From CAUVKI01 sp963552605 (lineage in GTDB: Bacteria; Bacillota; Clostridia; Tissierellales; Peptoniphilaceae), in the NCBI GenBank assembly GCA_963552605.1, contig CAUVKI010000006.1, forward strand, positions 8,993-72,992: a stretch of DNA of 64,000 bases, read 5' to 3'. Made by a program: the position numbers and the translations under genes. Positions 42,870 to 52,523 of the stretch are shown here, one piece after another. The first letter of the stretch is position 1, and the number at the start of each line of letters is the position of its first letter. The notes beneath the pieces were generated by a model. That model searched no databases. It saw only the letters and a list, made by a program, of their open reading frames with translations, and was not told where the DNA came from.

Positions 42870-43048
42870 CATGGTTTACAGACAGTATTTATGAGCGACT
42901 GATGACGGAAAAACCGAAATGCGGGCGGTTCGAAAAAGAGCCGCCTGCTTCTTTTTCCTCAAAATGCGAGGGCTGCCCTTACAGGGGAAAGACCCTCTGC
43001 ATCGGGTACTGTATCAGGAAAATAAAAGAAAAAGACCACTGCCTATAA
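42866..43048 (+). CDS. Small cysteine-rich ICE protein
   Basis: A 60-residue protein overlapping the DUF4366 gene by four bases (ATGA). It contains five or more cysteines, including CEGCPYRGKTLCIGYC near 34, which could bind zinc. I do not recognise a named family; a similar small gene often follows DUF4366 in such elements. Confidence 0.55.
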   Translation: MTWFTDSIYERLMTEKPKCGRFEKEPPASFSSKCEGCPYRGKTLCIGYCIRKIKEKDHCL

Positions 43049-43065
43049 AGCAGTAGTCATAATTT

Positions 43066-43518
43066 CTAATATTCTTCCGGAATTGTTTTGTGGAAAGTTA
43101 AATCATATCTCAATGAAAGTGTGCTGATATTATCACGAAAAACTGTTCTGAATTTTTTCATTGACGAAGAAAATGTAGCGTTTTCCCAATCGCCATTGTG
43201 ATTTTTATAGATGATTCCTGTTTGCTCCACTTTACTTACATCATCCAAAAAGTCATTACATGCAGCTATCATTGCACGCAAAGAATTTTTTGTATCATCG
43301 GAAAATTTATTTTTTGCAAGAATGGAAACAATTCCATTTTTTATTTCAAGAGCCTACTGTTCACACCATGATTTAACTTCCATTTCAATGGGATTTACCA
43401 ACAGCCTTTTAGATTCAAGAAAGAAGAATATTTCTTGAATGCTATTTTTTTCTGCTTCGGTATATTCACACGATATGCCACCTAAAGGTGTATCAATGCC
43501 AGTGATTCTAACTCCCAT
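43066..43518 (-). pseudogene. DUF6650-like gene with in-frame stop
   Basis: On the minus strand, ATG 43518 (GGTGGTGA upstream) opens MGVRITGIDTPLGGISCEYT, and one frame reaches the TAA at 43066, interrupted only by TAG at 43354-43356 between SWCEQ and ALEIKNGIVSIL. Later parts read MIAACNDFLDDVSKVEQTGI and GDWENATFSSSMKKFRTVF. The start matches DUF6650 proteins as I know them; function is unknown. CAG to TAG by one C-to-T change would explain the break. It is transcribed against the ICE backbone and looks like an inserted cargo gene. Confidence 0.65.
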
Positions 43519-43577
43519 TTCATCACCACCTATTACGATATATTTTGTTTTTTATTATACCACGAAGGAGGTATTTT

Positions 43578-45695
43578 ATGCGGTTAATTATATGTGAAAA
43601 ACCGAGTGTCGGAATGACAATAGCGTCCGCACTTGGAATAGAAACGAAAAAGGACGGATACATGGAGGGAAAAAACTTTCTTGTATCTTGGTGCATTGGA
43701 CACCTTGCGGAGCTATCCGAGCCGTCCGCATACGGAAACAAGTACGAAAAATGGAGCCTTGAAGCCTTGCCTGTTCTTCCTGAAAACTGGCAGCTTACCG
43801 TATCAAAGGATAAGGAAAAGCAGTTTAATGTTCTAAAAAAACTTCTTTTCAGAAAGGATGTTACAGAGGTTATCAACGGGTGCGACGCAGGACGCGAGGG
43901 AGAACTTATTTTTCGCTTTGTTATGGAAAAGGCAGGTTGTGAAAAACCTGTAAAAAGACTTTGGATTTCTTCTATGGAAGAATCCGCAATAAAGAAAGGG
44001 TTTAACAATCTAAAGGACGGAAAAGACTATGACAATCTCTATTTTTCCGCCCTGTGCAGAGCAAAGGCAGATTGGCTTATCGGAATCAATGCGAGCCGCC
44101 TGTTTTCTCTTATATATAACCATACCATAAATGTGGGACGGGTGCAGAGCCCGACCTTAAAAATGCTGACGGATCGAAATGATGCGATTACCAATTTCAA
44201 GAAAGAAAAGTATTACCATGTGCGCCTTACCTCAGGAGACGCAGAAGCAGTCAGCGAAAAGTTTTCAAGCAAGAAAGAGGCGGAAGAAAGCGCCGAAGCC
44301 TGCAAAGAAAAAAGTGCAGTCTGCACTTCCGTTACCCATGAAAAAAAGGAAATACTGCCGCCGAAGTTATTTGACCTTACCGCACTCCAAAAGGAAGCAA
44401 ACCGCATTTTCGGTTATACGGCAAAGCAGACCCTTGACCTTGCACAGAGCCTTTATGAAAAGAAGCTTCTGACCTATCCGAGAACGGATAGTAGTTACCT
44501 GACGGACGATATGGAGGAAACGGCGGAGACGGTTATTCGCGTACTTCTTTCAAAACTTCCATTTATGAAAGGTGCTTCCTTTATCCCTAAAGTAACGTCC
44601 GTTCTTAACAGCAAAAAGGTGTCGGATCACCATGCCGTTATTCCCACAACGGAGCTTGAAAAGACGGATCTTTTCATGCTTCCAGAAAGTGAACGAAACA
44701 TCCTCTTTCTTGTAGGTACAAGGCTTCTCATAGCAACCGCTTCTTCTCATGTATATGAAACGGTTACTGCGATATTTAATTGCACAGAGCTTACTTTTAC
44801 GGCAAAGGGAAAAACCGTGTTATCTTCCGGATGGAAAGAAACGGAACAGCTTTTTCTAATGAGCCTAAAGGAAAAACCGGACAGTAAAGTTCAGGAAGAA
44901 AAAGAACTCCCTGTGTTTAGGAAAGGACAGCATTTTGAAAACTTCCCTGTAAATGTTACAGAGCATGACACATTTCCCCCAAAGCCATATACGGAAAGTA
45001 CACTGCTATCTTCAATGGAGCACGCAGGAAATAAGGAAACTACAAAGGACGCAGAGCGTAAAGGCTTAGGTACTCCCGCAACCCGTGCAGCCATTATTGA
45101 AAAAATCATCAAGGCAGGCTTTGTTACAAGAAAGGGAAAGCAGCTCATCCCTACCAAAGACGGAATGAATCTGATTTCTGTACTTCCTGAAACGCTTACC
45201 TCTCCGCTTCTTACAGCCGAGTGGGAAAATGAACTTTCAAGGATTGCAAAGGGTGAAGCAAATGCAGACGACTTTATGCAAAAAATCGAAATGCTGACAA
45301 AAGACCTTATCGAAAATATAAATGCCGAAAAAGTGAAAACGGGCTTATTCAAGGAGGAAAAAACGATAATCGGCGTATGCCCGCGTTGTCAAAATCCCGT
45401 CTATGAGGGAAAGAAAAACTATTATTGCAGTAACAGGGATTGCCGCTTTTCCATGTGGAAGAATGACCGCTTCTTTACGGACAGGAAAATCACCTTTACG
45501 CCCAAACTTGCAAGGGAACTTCTGAAAGATAAGACAGCTAAAGTAAAGAATATCTACTCTCCCAAAACAGGCAAAACCTATGACGGCAATGTGGTTTTTT
45601 CCGATACCGGAGAGAAGTATGTAAACTATCGTATTGAGATTCCAAAGAAGAAAAAGTTGAATAGCAAGCATAGGAAAGGGGTACCCTTTCCGTAA
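43578..45695 (+). CDS. topB: Type IA DNA topoisomerase III (TopB-like)
   Basis: The 705-residue enzyme begins MRLIICEKPSVGMTIASALG (TOPRIM domain), has DAGREGELIFRFV near 100 and the active-site tyrosine in LLTYPRTDSSYLT near 297, then SDHHAVIPT near 350 and a C-terminal zinc ribbon (CPRCQNPVYEGKKNYYCSN, about 600). It relaxes or decatenates DNA during ICE processing. The ATG at 43578 follows GGAGG. Its final residues NSKHRKGVPFP are encoded by the left copy of a 41-bp inverted repeat, so the tail was donated by that repeat. Confidence 0.9.
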   Translation: MRLIICEKPSVGMTIASALGIETKKDGYMEGKNFLVSWCIGHLAELSEPSAYGNKYEKWSLEALPVLPENWQLTVSKDKEKQFNVLKKLLFRKDVTEVINGCDAGREGELIFRFVMEKAGCEKPVKRLWISSMEESAIKKGFNNLKDGKDYDNLYFSALCRAKADWLIGINASRLFSLIYNHTINVGRVQSPTLKMLTDRNDAITNFKKEKYYHVRLTSGDAEAVSEKFSSKKEAEESAEACKEKSAVCTSVTHEKKEILPPKLFDLTALQKEANRIFGYTAKQTLDLAQSLYEKKLLTYPRTDSSYLTDDMEETAETVIRVLLSKLPFMKGASFIPKVTSVLNSKKVSDHHAVIPTTELEKTDLFMLPESERNILFLVGTRLLIATASSHVYETVTAIFNCTELTFTAKGKTVLSSGWKETEQLFLMSLKEKPDSKVQEEKELPVFRKGQHFENFPVNVTEHDTFPPKPYTESTLLSSMEHAGNKETTKDAERKGLGTPATRAAIIEKIIKAGFVTRKGKQLIPTKDGMNLISVLPETLTSPLLTAEWENELSRIAKGEANADDFMQKIEMLTKDLIENINAEKVKTGLFKEEKTIIGVCPRCQNPVYEGKKNYYCSNRDCRFSMWKNDRFFTDRKITFTPKLARELLKDKTAKVKNIYSPKTGKTYDGNVVFSDTGEKYVNYRIEIPKKKKLNSKHRKGVPFP

Positions 45696-45755
45696 AAAAC
45701 TCCGTTTTCCAAAGATACGAAAGCGGAGATTTATATTTTCTGGGATAGTCCCAGA
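45659..45755. repeat. 41-bp inverted repeat, left copy, with palindrome and two hairpins
   Basis: Bases 45659-45699 are the exact reverse complement of 52902-52942. The core GGAAAGGG-GTA-CCCTTTCC is a perfect dyad (45673-45691). After it come CTCCG...CGGAG and the perfect hairpin CTGGGA-TAG-TCCCAG (about 45739-45753). The right copy has the same order of structures in opposite orientation, with different sequence in the outer two. Confidence 0.85.
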
Positions 45756-45783
45756 CCCTTAAAAAATGAAAGGAGAACAAACC

Positions 45784-48700
45784 ATGCCATATATGGAAAA
45801 AACGGAAGAAACAAAAGAGGTTCAGCCGATTATCCTTACCTCTGAAAATCAAAAGGACAGGCTTAAGGAAATTACGGATCGTTTGGAGCAAGGTATTTTA
45901 GAAGTTTTTGAAAGTGAAAGGTACAAGGAATATCTTCGCATCATGTCAAAATTTCATCATTATAGCTTCAATAATACTATGCTGATTGCCCTGCAAAAGC
46001 CGGACGCTTCCCTGATTGCAGGCTTTGGTGCATGGAAAAACAATCACGGAAGAACTGTCAAAAAAGGAGAAAAAGGAATCCGCATTATTGCACCTGCTCC
46101 CTTTAAGGTAAAGCAGGAAATGGAAAGGCTTGATCCGAAAACCAATATGCCTGTCATCGGAGCAGACGGAAATGCACTGACCGAAGAAAAAGAAATCACG
46201 ATTCCCGCCTACAAGGTGGTGTCCGTTTTTGATGTATCGCAGACGGAAGGAAGAGAGCTTCCCTCTATCGGAGTAAATGAGCTGACAGGCAATGTGTCGC
46301 AGTATGAGGACTTTTTTGCAGCACTGAAAAAGGCTTCTCCCGTTCCTATTGCCCTTGAACATATCGAGGGAAGCGCTCACGGCTACTATCACCTTGCAGA
46401 AAAAAGAATTGCCATTGACGATGATATGAGTGAGCTGCAAACACTAAAAACTGCTATTCACGAGATCGCCCATGCAAAGCTGCACGATATTGACCTAAAT
46501 GCTCCAAAAGAGGAAAAGAAAAAAAGACCTGATCAGCGTACCCGCGAGGTTGAAGCGGAAAGCGTCGCCTATACCGTATGCCAGCACTATGGGCTTGATA
46601 CTTCCGACTATTCTTTCGGATATGTCGCCAGCTGGAGTAGCGGCAAGGAGCTTACCGAGCTGAAAGGCTCTCTTGAAACCGTCCGCCTTGCCGCTTCGGA
46701 GCTAATTGACAGCATAGATGAGCATTTTCAGGAGCTTCAAAAGGCAAGAGAAAATGAGCTTTCAGAAAATAAAGCGGAGCCTTTCCTGCAGGAAGAAAAA
46801 CAGGAAGCCGCTTACCATCTTGAAAGCGGAAATTATCTCTATATCCAAGTTTCTGAAACAGGCTATGACTATACACTGTATCAGCCGGATTTTACAGACC
46901 TTGACGGCAGACAGCTTGATACCCCGGAAATCTCCATTGAAAAAGCCCGTGATGAAATTCTGAAAATGCACGAACTTTCAGGAAAAGAATCAGAAGAAAT
47001 CTCTGTAAATGACTTTGAACAGATGCAGGAAGCTATTTCACAGGAAAGGCAGACAAGAGAAAAAGTAAGATACTATCCTATCAATGAAGCAGCGGCAAAA
47101 AGGGCAAAGGAAATGAACAGTTTTTCCGACTATACGCTGGGAAGCGCAACTCTTGAATACAAAAGTCTTGTGGATCAGGCGACGGAAATTGCTAAAAGCC
47201 AGAAAGAAAAAGTTGATCCGTCCTTTCACGATAAAATCGATGCCTTGCTTGATACCTATGCGAAAAGACTTGCAGCAAATATGAATAACGGCTTTGCCAT
47301 TGACGCACGCGTTCCCTCTGTACTGATTGCGGGAGGTTCCAATTTCCCTGTGCGAAAGAAGGAAAAGCAAAACGCCGCCCGTGATAAGAACTTTAGTGAA
47401 TGGAAAGAGATTCAGGGACTTCTTGAAAAAATCAGAAGCACCGGAATGGGCGGAATCAGTGCAGATGATCCGGACGCCGTAAAAAAACTGAATGCAAAGC
47501 TTGAAAAGCTGACAAAGGCACAGGAAACCATGAAAGCGGTCAATGCTTACTACCGAAAACATAAAAGCCTTGATGGCTGCCCGGAGCTTGACAGGGAAGC
47601 AATCGAAAAGCTAAAGGCAAGAATGGAAATCCGAGGCATACAGGATAAGCCCTATCCGTCATGGGCTCTTTCCAATAACAATGCGGAAATCCGAAGAATT
47701 AAAACCCGTATTCAAAGCCTTTCTGTAAATAAGGAAACGCTTTATACAAGCTGGGACTTTGCGGGAGGAAAGGCGGAAATCAATATAAAGGATAACCGTC
47801 TGCAGCTTTTCTTTGAAGAAAAGCCGGATAGTAAAATTCGTGATGAATTAAAGGCAAACGGCTTTCGCTGGTCGCCGAAAGCTTCCGCATGGCAAAGACA
47901 GCTAAACAGCAATGCGATGTATGCGGCAGATAGTATCAGCAGCATAAAGCCCCTTACGGGAGAACGTGTTACAGAGCTTCAAAGAAAGTTCAGAATGAAA
48001 GGTAAAAAAGAAGCTGCCCATGAATATATCTATAAAATCAGAGAAGATCCGGAAAAGGAAGATAAAAAAGAAAGTTGCCGCCTTGAAGCCTATCTTGTAA
48101 AGGAAGACGGTAAGACAAGCTGTGAGATCTTATATTCCGGCACAAAGGAATGCTGCACAGAGCTTTTGGATGAGGTGCATTCCGGGAAGCTGACAAGGGA
48201 GCAAGTCAAAGAGCTTTATGCAAAGACCGAAAATACCGAGCCTGAAAAAGATACTTTTAGAATTTATCAGCTGAAACGCGGTGAAAAAACAAGAGAGCTT
48301 CAATTTGAATCCTACGAGTGCCTGAAAGAATCGGGACAGGTTCTTAACCCGGAGAACTATGTCAAGGTATATGAGGCGGAGCTTACGAAAGGACTTTCTC
48401 TTGAAGATATTTACACCCGCTTTAATGTGGATCATCCAAAGGATTTTTACGGGCACAGTCTTTCCGTTTCCGATGTGGTCGTACTTCATAAGGACGGCAA
48501 GGACAGCGCTCACTATGTAGACCGCTTCGGTTACAGGGAAGCACCGGAATTTCTAAAACCGGAGAACTACCTGAAAGCTGCAGAGCAATCCACAGAACAA
48601 AACTACAATATGATTGACGGAATTGTGAATAATACTCCGCCTGCGCCAACCGTAGATGAGCTTGAGCAGAAAGTAAAGGCAGGAGAATCCATTTCCCTTA

Positions 48701-48852
48701 CCGAGCTTGCAAAAGCAGTGAAAACAGAGAATCGCAGTTCTGATGAACCGGAGGAAAAACCGTCTATCAGAGCGCAACTAAATGAAGCACAGAAAAATCC
48801 TGCACAGAAAAAACACAACACGAAAACAAAAAATCATGAATTGGAGGTATGA
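45784..48852 (+). CDS. ArdC-like antirestriction/ImmA-type metalloprotein, multidomain
   Basis: The 1022-residue protein has an N-terminal ArdC-type ssDNA-binding region (YSFNNTMLIALQKPDASLIA near 61; GEKGIRIIAPAPFK near 93) and a metallopeptidase-like domain with HEIAHAKLH (about 225) and a distal Glu in REVEAESVAY (about 260). A DUF3849-like region with NNGFAIDARVPSVLIAGGSN lies near 500. Around 665-720 is a segment ending GFRWSPKASAWQRQL, and the rest is charged helical and YodL/LPD-like. ArdC proteins shield entering single-stranded DNA from restriction. The ATG at 45784 is preferred over 45766. No interruption is visible. Confidence 0.8.
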   Translation: MPYMEKTEETKEVQPIILTSENQKDRLKEITDRLEQGILEVFESERYKEYLRIMSKFHHYSFNNTMLIALQKPDASLIAGFGAWKNNHGRTVKKGEKGIRIIAPAPFKVKQEMERLDPKTNMPVIGADGNALTEEKEITIPAYKVVSVFDVSQTEGRELPSIGVNELTGNVSQYEDFFAALKKASPVPIALEHIEGSAHGYYHLAEKRIAIDDDMSELQTLKTAIHEIAHAKLHDIDLNAPKEEKKKRPDQRTREVEAESVAYTVCQHYGLDTSDYSFGYVASWSSGKELTELKGSLETVRLAASELIDSIDEHFQELQKARENELSENKAEPFLQEEKQEAAYHLESGNYLYIQVSETGYDYTLYQPDFTDLDGRQLDTPEISIEKARDEILKMHELSGKESEEISVNDFEQMQEAISQERQTREKVRYYPINEAAAKRAKEMNSFSDYTLGSATLEYKSLVDQATEIAKSQKEKVDPSFHDKIDALLDTYAKRLAANMNNGFAIDARVPSVLIAGGSNFPVRKKEKQNAARDKNFSEWKEIQGLLEKIRSTGMGGISADDPDAVKKLNAKLEKLTKAQETMKAVNAYYRKHKSLDGCPELDREAIEKLKARMEIRGIQDKPYPSWALSNNNAEIRRIKTRIQSLSVNKETLYTSWDFAGGKAEINIKDNRLQLFFEEKPDSKIRDELKANGFRWSPKASAWQRQLNSNAMYAADSISSIKPLTGERVTELQRKFRMKGKKEAAHEYIYKIREDPEKEDKKESCRLEAYLVKEDGKTSCEILYSGTKECCTELLDEVHSGKLTREQVKELYAKTENTEPEKDTFRIYQLKRGEKTRELQFESYECLKESGQVLNPENYVKVYEAELTKGLSLEDIYTRFNVDHPKDFYGHSLSVSDVVVLHKDGKDSAHYVDRFGYREAPEFLKPENYLKAAEQSTEQNYNMIDGIVNNTPPAPTVDELEQKVKAGESISLTELAKAVKTENRSSDEPEEKPSIRAQLNEAQKNPAQKKHNTKTKNHELEV

Positions 48853-48854
48853 AA

Positions 48855-49061
48855 ATGAATCCTTTTACAGTAGAAGAAATGAATTTACTTGCTATTTACA
48901 AGGGAGAATCCAAAGAGGAAGTAACGGAGAAAATAGCATTCGCACTTTCTTTTATGGATAGCGATATGCGGGAGCTTGCAAAGCGCACAGTCAAAAAGGT
49001 AAACAGCTTATCCGATAAGGAATTTGCCACGCTCTCCATTGAACCCGCCGATGAAATATGA
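48855..49061 (+). CDS. Small transposon-associated protein
   Basis: The 68-residue acidic, helical protein (FTVEEMNLLAIYKGESKEEV; FMDSDMRELAKRTVKKVNSL) begins at ATG 48855 behind GGAGGT and ends overlapping the next gene by four bases. The same small gene sits between the ArdC-like and Cys-rich VLP genes in related ICEs. No function is known to me. Confidence 0.65.
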   Translation: MNPFTVEEMNLLAIYKGESKEEVTEKIAFALSFMDSDMRELAKRTVKKVNSLSDKEFATLSIEPADEI

Positions 49062-49423
49062 GAAAAGCAAAATCGCTTTCCCCTAAACAGGTAAAGCGTG
49101 TCCATCGTCTTGTAAGAAAAGAATGCTGTAACTTTGATAACGGAAACTGCATTTTACTTGATGACGGAGAGCCTTGCCCCTGCCCGCAGCTGATTTCCTG
49201 TTCGCTTCTTTGCAGGTGGTTTTCTGATGCGGTTCTTCCGCTTGACAGGGAACTATTTGCAGAGCTTTATGCCCCGGAAGAAAAACGCCGCTGCACAGTA
49301 TGCGGCTCCCCTTTTGCTTCAAAATCCAATCATGCGAAATATTGTCCTGATTGCAGAAAGAAAATCACAAGAAAGCAGGCGGCGGAGCGTATGAGGAAAA
49401 AGCGTAGCCTTGTTACTAAATAG
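49058..49423 (+). CDS. Cysteine-rich VLP domain protein
   Basis: The 121-residue protein has LSPKQVKRVHRLVRKECCNF near the start, CPCPQLISCSLLC near 47 and a zinc-ribbon CTVCGSPFASKSNHAKYCPD near 80 followed by a basic tail. The pattern fits the Cys_rich_VLP family of conjugative elements, probably a small DNA- or RNA-binding regulator. Confidence 0.75.
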   Translation: MRKAKSLSPKQVKRVHRLVRKECCNFDNGNCILLDDGEPCPCPQLISCSLLCRWFSDAVLPLDRELFAELYAPEEKRRCTVCGSPFASKSNHAKYCPDCRKKITRKQAAERMRKKRSLVTK

Positions 49424-49550
49424 AGAGTGTAAATACCTTGCACAATCTTGTTTTTTAGGAGCTTTTCAGCTTAAGACAGGGATTGATACCTATACCCTTA
49501 AAAATGAGGTTTTACTGCGTAACATAAAGAAAATCTATCCAAAGAAAAAT

Positions 49551-49598
49551 GGACACGACAGCTATGAACTTGTGGTTGCCGTGTCCGCTATTTTTATT
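49551..49598. terminator. Hairpin between convergent genes
   Basis: GGACACG (49551-49557) pairs with CGTGTCC (49580-49586), followed by GCTATTTTTATTT. It would end rightward transcription from the Cys-rich VLP gene. The 49424-49550 interval contains no convincing gene. Confidence 0.6.
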
Positions 49599-50712
49599 TC
49601 ATAGATAAAATAATTTTAACCTTTTCAATCTCATAAAAATTTGCAGTGAAGTGAATAAAAGCTAAACATTTTCTCTCGGATTTCTCTATTAAGGACTTTA
49701 GTAGTGATATATTTTCTCTCTGCATATCATTTAGTCTTATAGTTTCGTTTATAATTTCCGAGTTGCTTTTAGAATTTGCATATAGAAACAATTTTCCTAA
49801 AAGACCAATAATGACATCAGATAATTGAATCCATTGATTGCTTTCAGATTTAACGAAAACGTAATTGCGAAGTATTTGATTATCAATGCTAATAGGAAAA
49901 GCCTTTAATTTATTTATTATCTCTACTTCTTCATCAAAAATATGTTGTGAATATGGGAACATATAAATAGGCTCAATATATAGGCTTTCATATCCATCCA
50001 TTAAAATCAAATCTTCATTGTTGCTTAAAAAGCAAAGATTTTCCTTTTTCTGAGAGGCTTTTAATAACTGACGAACTGATTCTAATCCAAAATCTTCTTG
50101 TTCATTTTCAACATTTATGTTTTCTATCCAAGCAATTAAGTCTTCACAAAATGGCTGCACATTATCAGACTGTATATTCGGATAATTATATTTCAGAAAA
50201 ACAGAATGAATATAATCAATATCTGCATTGATATATTTATATAAAGTGTTTTTCATGAGATTGATGTAATCAGGTGGAAGCATAGAAAACTTTGTATCAT
50301 CAACTAATGAATCAATTATATCTACAATACCGAAATATAAATTATTCATTGCCATAAAATGTACATATACTTCATTTTCAATAATCCATTTTAGTAAAAG
50401 TTGTAATTTAGGTGATTTTACACATTCAAGGAAAGTTTTACCGGGTGCGATATGTTGACGTTTGATCTCTTTTACATTGGATTGCAATTTGAACGACTGA
50501 AATAATTTGTCAAGGCTAAACTGTCTGTTTTCACCTTCATAAACAAGCCCACCTATAACAAAATCTTCATCTTTTGATGAGTTGAAATCTTTTTCAGTAA
50601 TTCTAAACTTTCGAGAATTATTAGTTTCATCATAATAGAATGTATAGGTATCATCCATTCCTGATAAACCTGAAAATTCTATTGCTAATTTACGGATGTC
50701 AGTATAGTCCAT
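49594..50712 (-). CDS. DUF3800-domain protein (RNase H-like fold), ICE cargo
   Basis: The 372-residue protein has YTFYYDETNNSRKF near residue 22, the YxDExx opening strand of DUF3800, then DEDFVIGGLVYEG near 48 and an aspartate-containing helix VIIGLLGKLFLYANSK near 315. DUF3800 proteins adopt an RNase H-like fold, and some sit in defence islands. The gene is on the opposite strand from the ICE backbone and is more AT-rich than its neighbours, so it looks like recent cargo. Ribosome site AAAGGTG precedes ATG 50712. Confidence 0.72.
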   Translation of the reverse strand: MDYTDIRKLAIEFSGLSGMDDTYTFYYDETNNSRKFRITEKDFNSSKDEDFVIGGLVYEGENRQFSLDKLFQSFKLQSNVKEIKRQHIAPGKTFLECVKSPKLQLLLKWIIENEVYVHFMAMNNLYFGIVDIIDSLVDDTKFSMLPPDYINLMKNTLYKYINADIDYIHSVFLKYNYPNIQSDNVQPFCEDLIAWIENINVENEQEDFGLESVRQLLKASQKKENLCFLSNNEDLILMDGYESLYIEPIYMFPYSQHIFDEEVEIINKLKAFPISIDNQILRNYVFVKSESNQWIQLSDVIIGLLGKLFLYANSKSNSEIINETIRLNDMQRENISLLKSLIEKSERKCLAFIHFTANFYEIEKVKIILSMK

Positions 50713-50731
50713 AAAAACACCTTTCTGAAAT

Positions 50732-51064
50732 TTATTCTTTTACAAGCCTGTATATCGTAAGAGGAATATACCACGCTGCAACAAGAAGCTGCCATACAAT
50801 CACGATACAGCCGATCAGTCCACCTACAATGATATTTACGGCAAATATTCCTACGGTTGCGGTGAAGTCATGATTTACAGGAATCAGCCATAAAAACATT
50901 CTTCTAATGCCGAATGGAACGCCGCAAAACAACCATATATAGAAATAGTTTGTTTCTCCGTTTTGAGTAAATATATTTTTCCCAAAATAAAAGAGGATGG
51001 CTATCAGAATAACAGGTATTATTACCTTCTTAAAAAAATCTTTCCATATTTCTCCACGTGTCAT
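50732..51064 (-). CDS. DUF6050-like small membrane protein
   Basis: The 110-residue protein has three to four hydrophobic segments (VIIPVILIAILFYFGKNIF near 14; FYIWLFCGVPFGIRRMFLWL near 41; IIVGGLIGCIVIVWQLLVAA near 76). The pattern fits DUF6050 proteins found next to mobilisation genes in Clostridia ICEs. It starts behind AAAAGGAGC and ends 19 bases before the DUF3800 start, so the two may be co-transcribed. Confidence 0.6.
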   Translation of the reverse strand: MTRGEIWKDFFKKVIIPVILIAILFYFGKNIFTQNGETNYFYIWLFCGVPFGIRRMFLWLIPVNHDFTATVGIFAVNIIVGGLIGCIVIVWQLLVAAWYIPLTIYRLVKE

Positions 51065-51179
51065 AATATCAGCTCCTTTTTCTGCGGGAACTGTTTTCTG
51101 TCCTTAAATGTATTGTCTATCCCGTTTCTTTAGTTAGTCTTATCATACCATGAAATATATATCCCATCCACAGAAAGAA

Positions 51180-52523
51180 TCATTCAAGGCTCTTTGTAAG
51201 TTCTCTGCCTGTATCTTCTCTTTGAATAATCCGGTCAACATTCTGCTTGATCCGCTGATATTCTTTGACTTTCTTTTTCAGCTTTCCGTATTCGGAATAC
51301 AAGGTTTCTTTTTTCTTTTGCAGGGAAGTATATTCTTTCTGCAAAGCGGAAAGATCCGGAAGTTTTGTAATTCCTGCTTTCTTTAATGCCTTTGCCGCAG
51401 CTTCATAAAGAATCAGGTTGCTTTCGTGCTTCTTCCTATATGCTTCCTTATCCTTTGCCTTGATATATCCTCTGTAAACATTCTTTGTTTTTTGATAAGT
51501 AGAAAGGTGTTTTATCATAACAGCCATATCGAAAAGCTTCTTTTCCGCCTGCTTTAAGCTGTCTGCTGTCTGTTCACTGTCAAGAACCATTTCGTCTATA
51601 CGCGTTATTAAATCCTCATACTGCATAATGTTATTTTCTGTAAGGAAATTCATTGTCTTTGCCGCCTGTTTCAGATTGTGGTTCTTCGCCCAATGCTCAT
51701 ATCCCGTCGATTGCTGTGCCTTGATATTGTTTTCCATGTCAATCAACAGAGATATTCCGTTCTCCTGTGTCAGTTTCTTTCCGGTGTGGTTCTTAATTCC
51801 TGCAATGCGTTTTCTGATTGCTTCTTCCGTATAATCTGCTCCGAGCGTTTTCAGTCTTATAAATCGTTCTTGTCCGGGTGCTCTGCAGGAAACATATTTA
51901 CCGCGTTTGATTTCATAGCCGGAAGCTTGAAGCTTATGTAAAAGCTCTTCAAAATCCGTTACCTGAGGAATAAGGAGATTGACCGTTTCTTTAAGCTTTC
52001 CTTTCCAGTTTGTACCTGTCTTTGCCGTTTGATACTCAATATAGCTTTTTCCTTTTCGTCCTTTTTCCGGAGTGATAACCGATAAGCCGTTTTCATAGCA
52101 TAGACGGTCGCTGATATTTCTTATTCCGTAATAGCTTCTTTTATTGGAATTATATTTGTGATAGTCCACGAAATTTACGGCACAAAAAATAATGTGATTA
52201 TGGACATGACCTTTATCAATATGGGTGGTAAGAACATACTCATACCGACCTTTTGTTACGGCGTCTGCAAGCTGTTTTCCAATCTCATGGGCTTTCTCAA
52301 AACTGACTTCTCCCGGCTCAAAGGACTGTATCAGGTGATGGGCTAAATTGTTTCCTTTATCAAGTGCCTGTGAAAGTGTAAAGGCAAATTCTATATCTGC
52401 GGTTTCATAGCTGCATCCGAAAGAAGATACAAGCATTTTATCATCGGTTTTATCGGGGTTTTGGATATATTCAAGAGCTTTTTTCAGTGTGCTTTTAATA
52501 GGCTTAATCTTTGTAACCGCCAT
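51180..52523 (-). CDS. Relaxase (MobP/MobA-L class, PF03432-like)
   Basis: The 447-residue relaxase begins AVTKIKPIKSTLKKALEYIQ, with YEVLT-type strand YEYVLTTHIDKGHVHNHIIF near 95 giving the three-histidine metal site (HxxxxHxH), and YYGIRNISDRLCYENGLSVI near 132. It nicks oriT and pilots the strand into the recipient. The C-terminal half is long coiled coil (about 270-447). It overlaps mobC by 40 bases. No disruption is seen, so it could still be mobilised by a helper. Confidence 0.88.
   Translation of the reverse strand: MAVTKIKPIKSTLKKALEYIQNPDKTDDKMLVSSFGCSYETADIEFAFTLSQALDKGNNLAHHLIQSFEPGEVSFEKAHEIGKQLADAVTKGRYEYVLTTHIDKGHVHNHIIFCAVNFVDYHKYNSNKRSYYGIRNISDRLCYENGLSVITPEKGRKGKSYIEYQTAKTGTNWKGKLKETVNLLIPQVTDFEELLHKLQASGYEIKRGKYVSCRAPGQERFIRLKTLGADYTEEAIRKRIAGIKNHTGKKLTQENGISLLIDMENNIKAQQSTGYEHWAKNHNLKQAAKTMNFLTENNIMQYEDLITRIDEMVLDSEQTADSLKQAEKKLFDMAVMIKHLSTYQKTKNVYRGYIKAKDKEAYRKKHESNLILYEAAAKALKKAGITKLPDLSALQKEYTSLQKKKETLYSEYGKLKKKVKEYQRIKQNVDRIIQREDTGRELTKSLE

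Noticed and set aside
31076..49526. TTTTACTGCGTAACA is found before the first ICE gene and again after the Cys-rich VLP gene.
   Set aside because: Fifteen bases without extended similarity or shared structure; it could be an ICE regulatory word but chance is not excluded.
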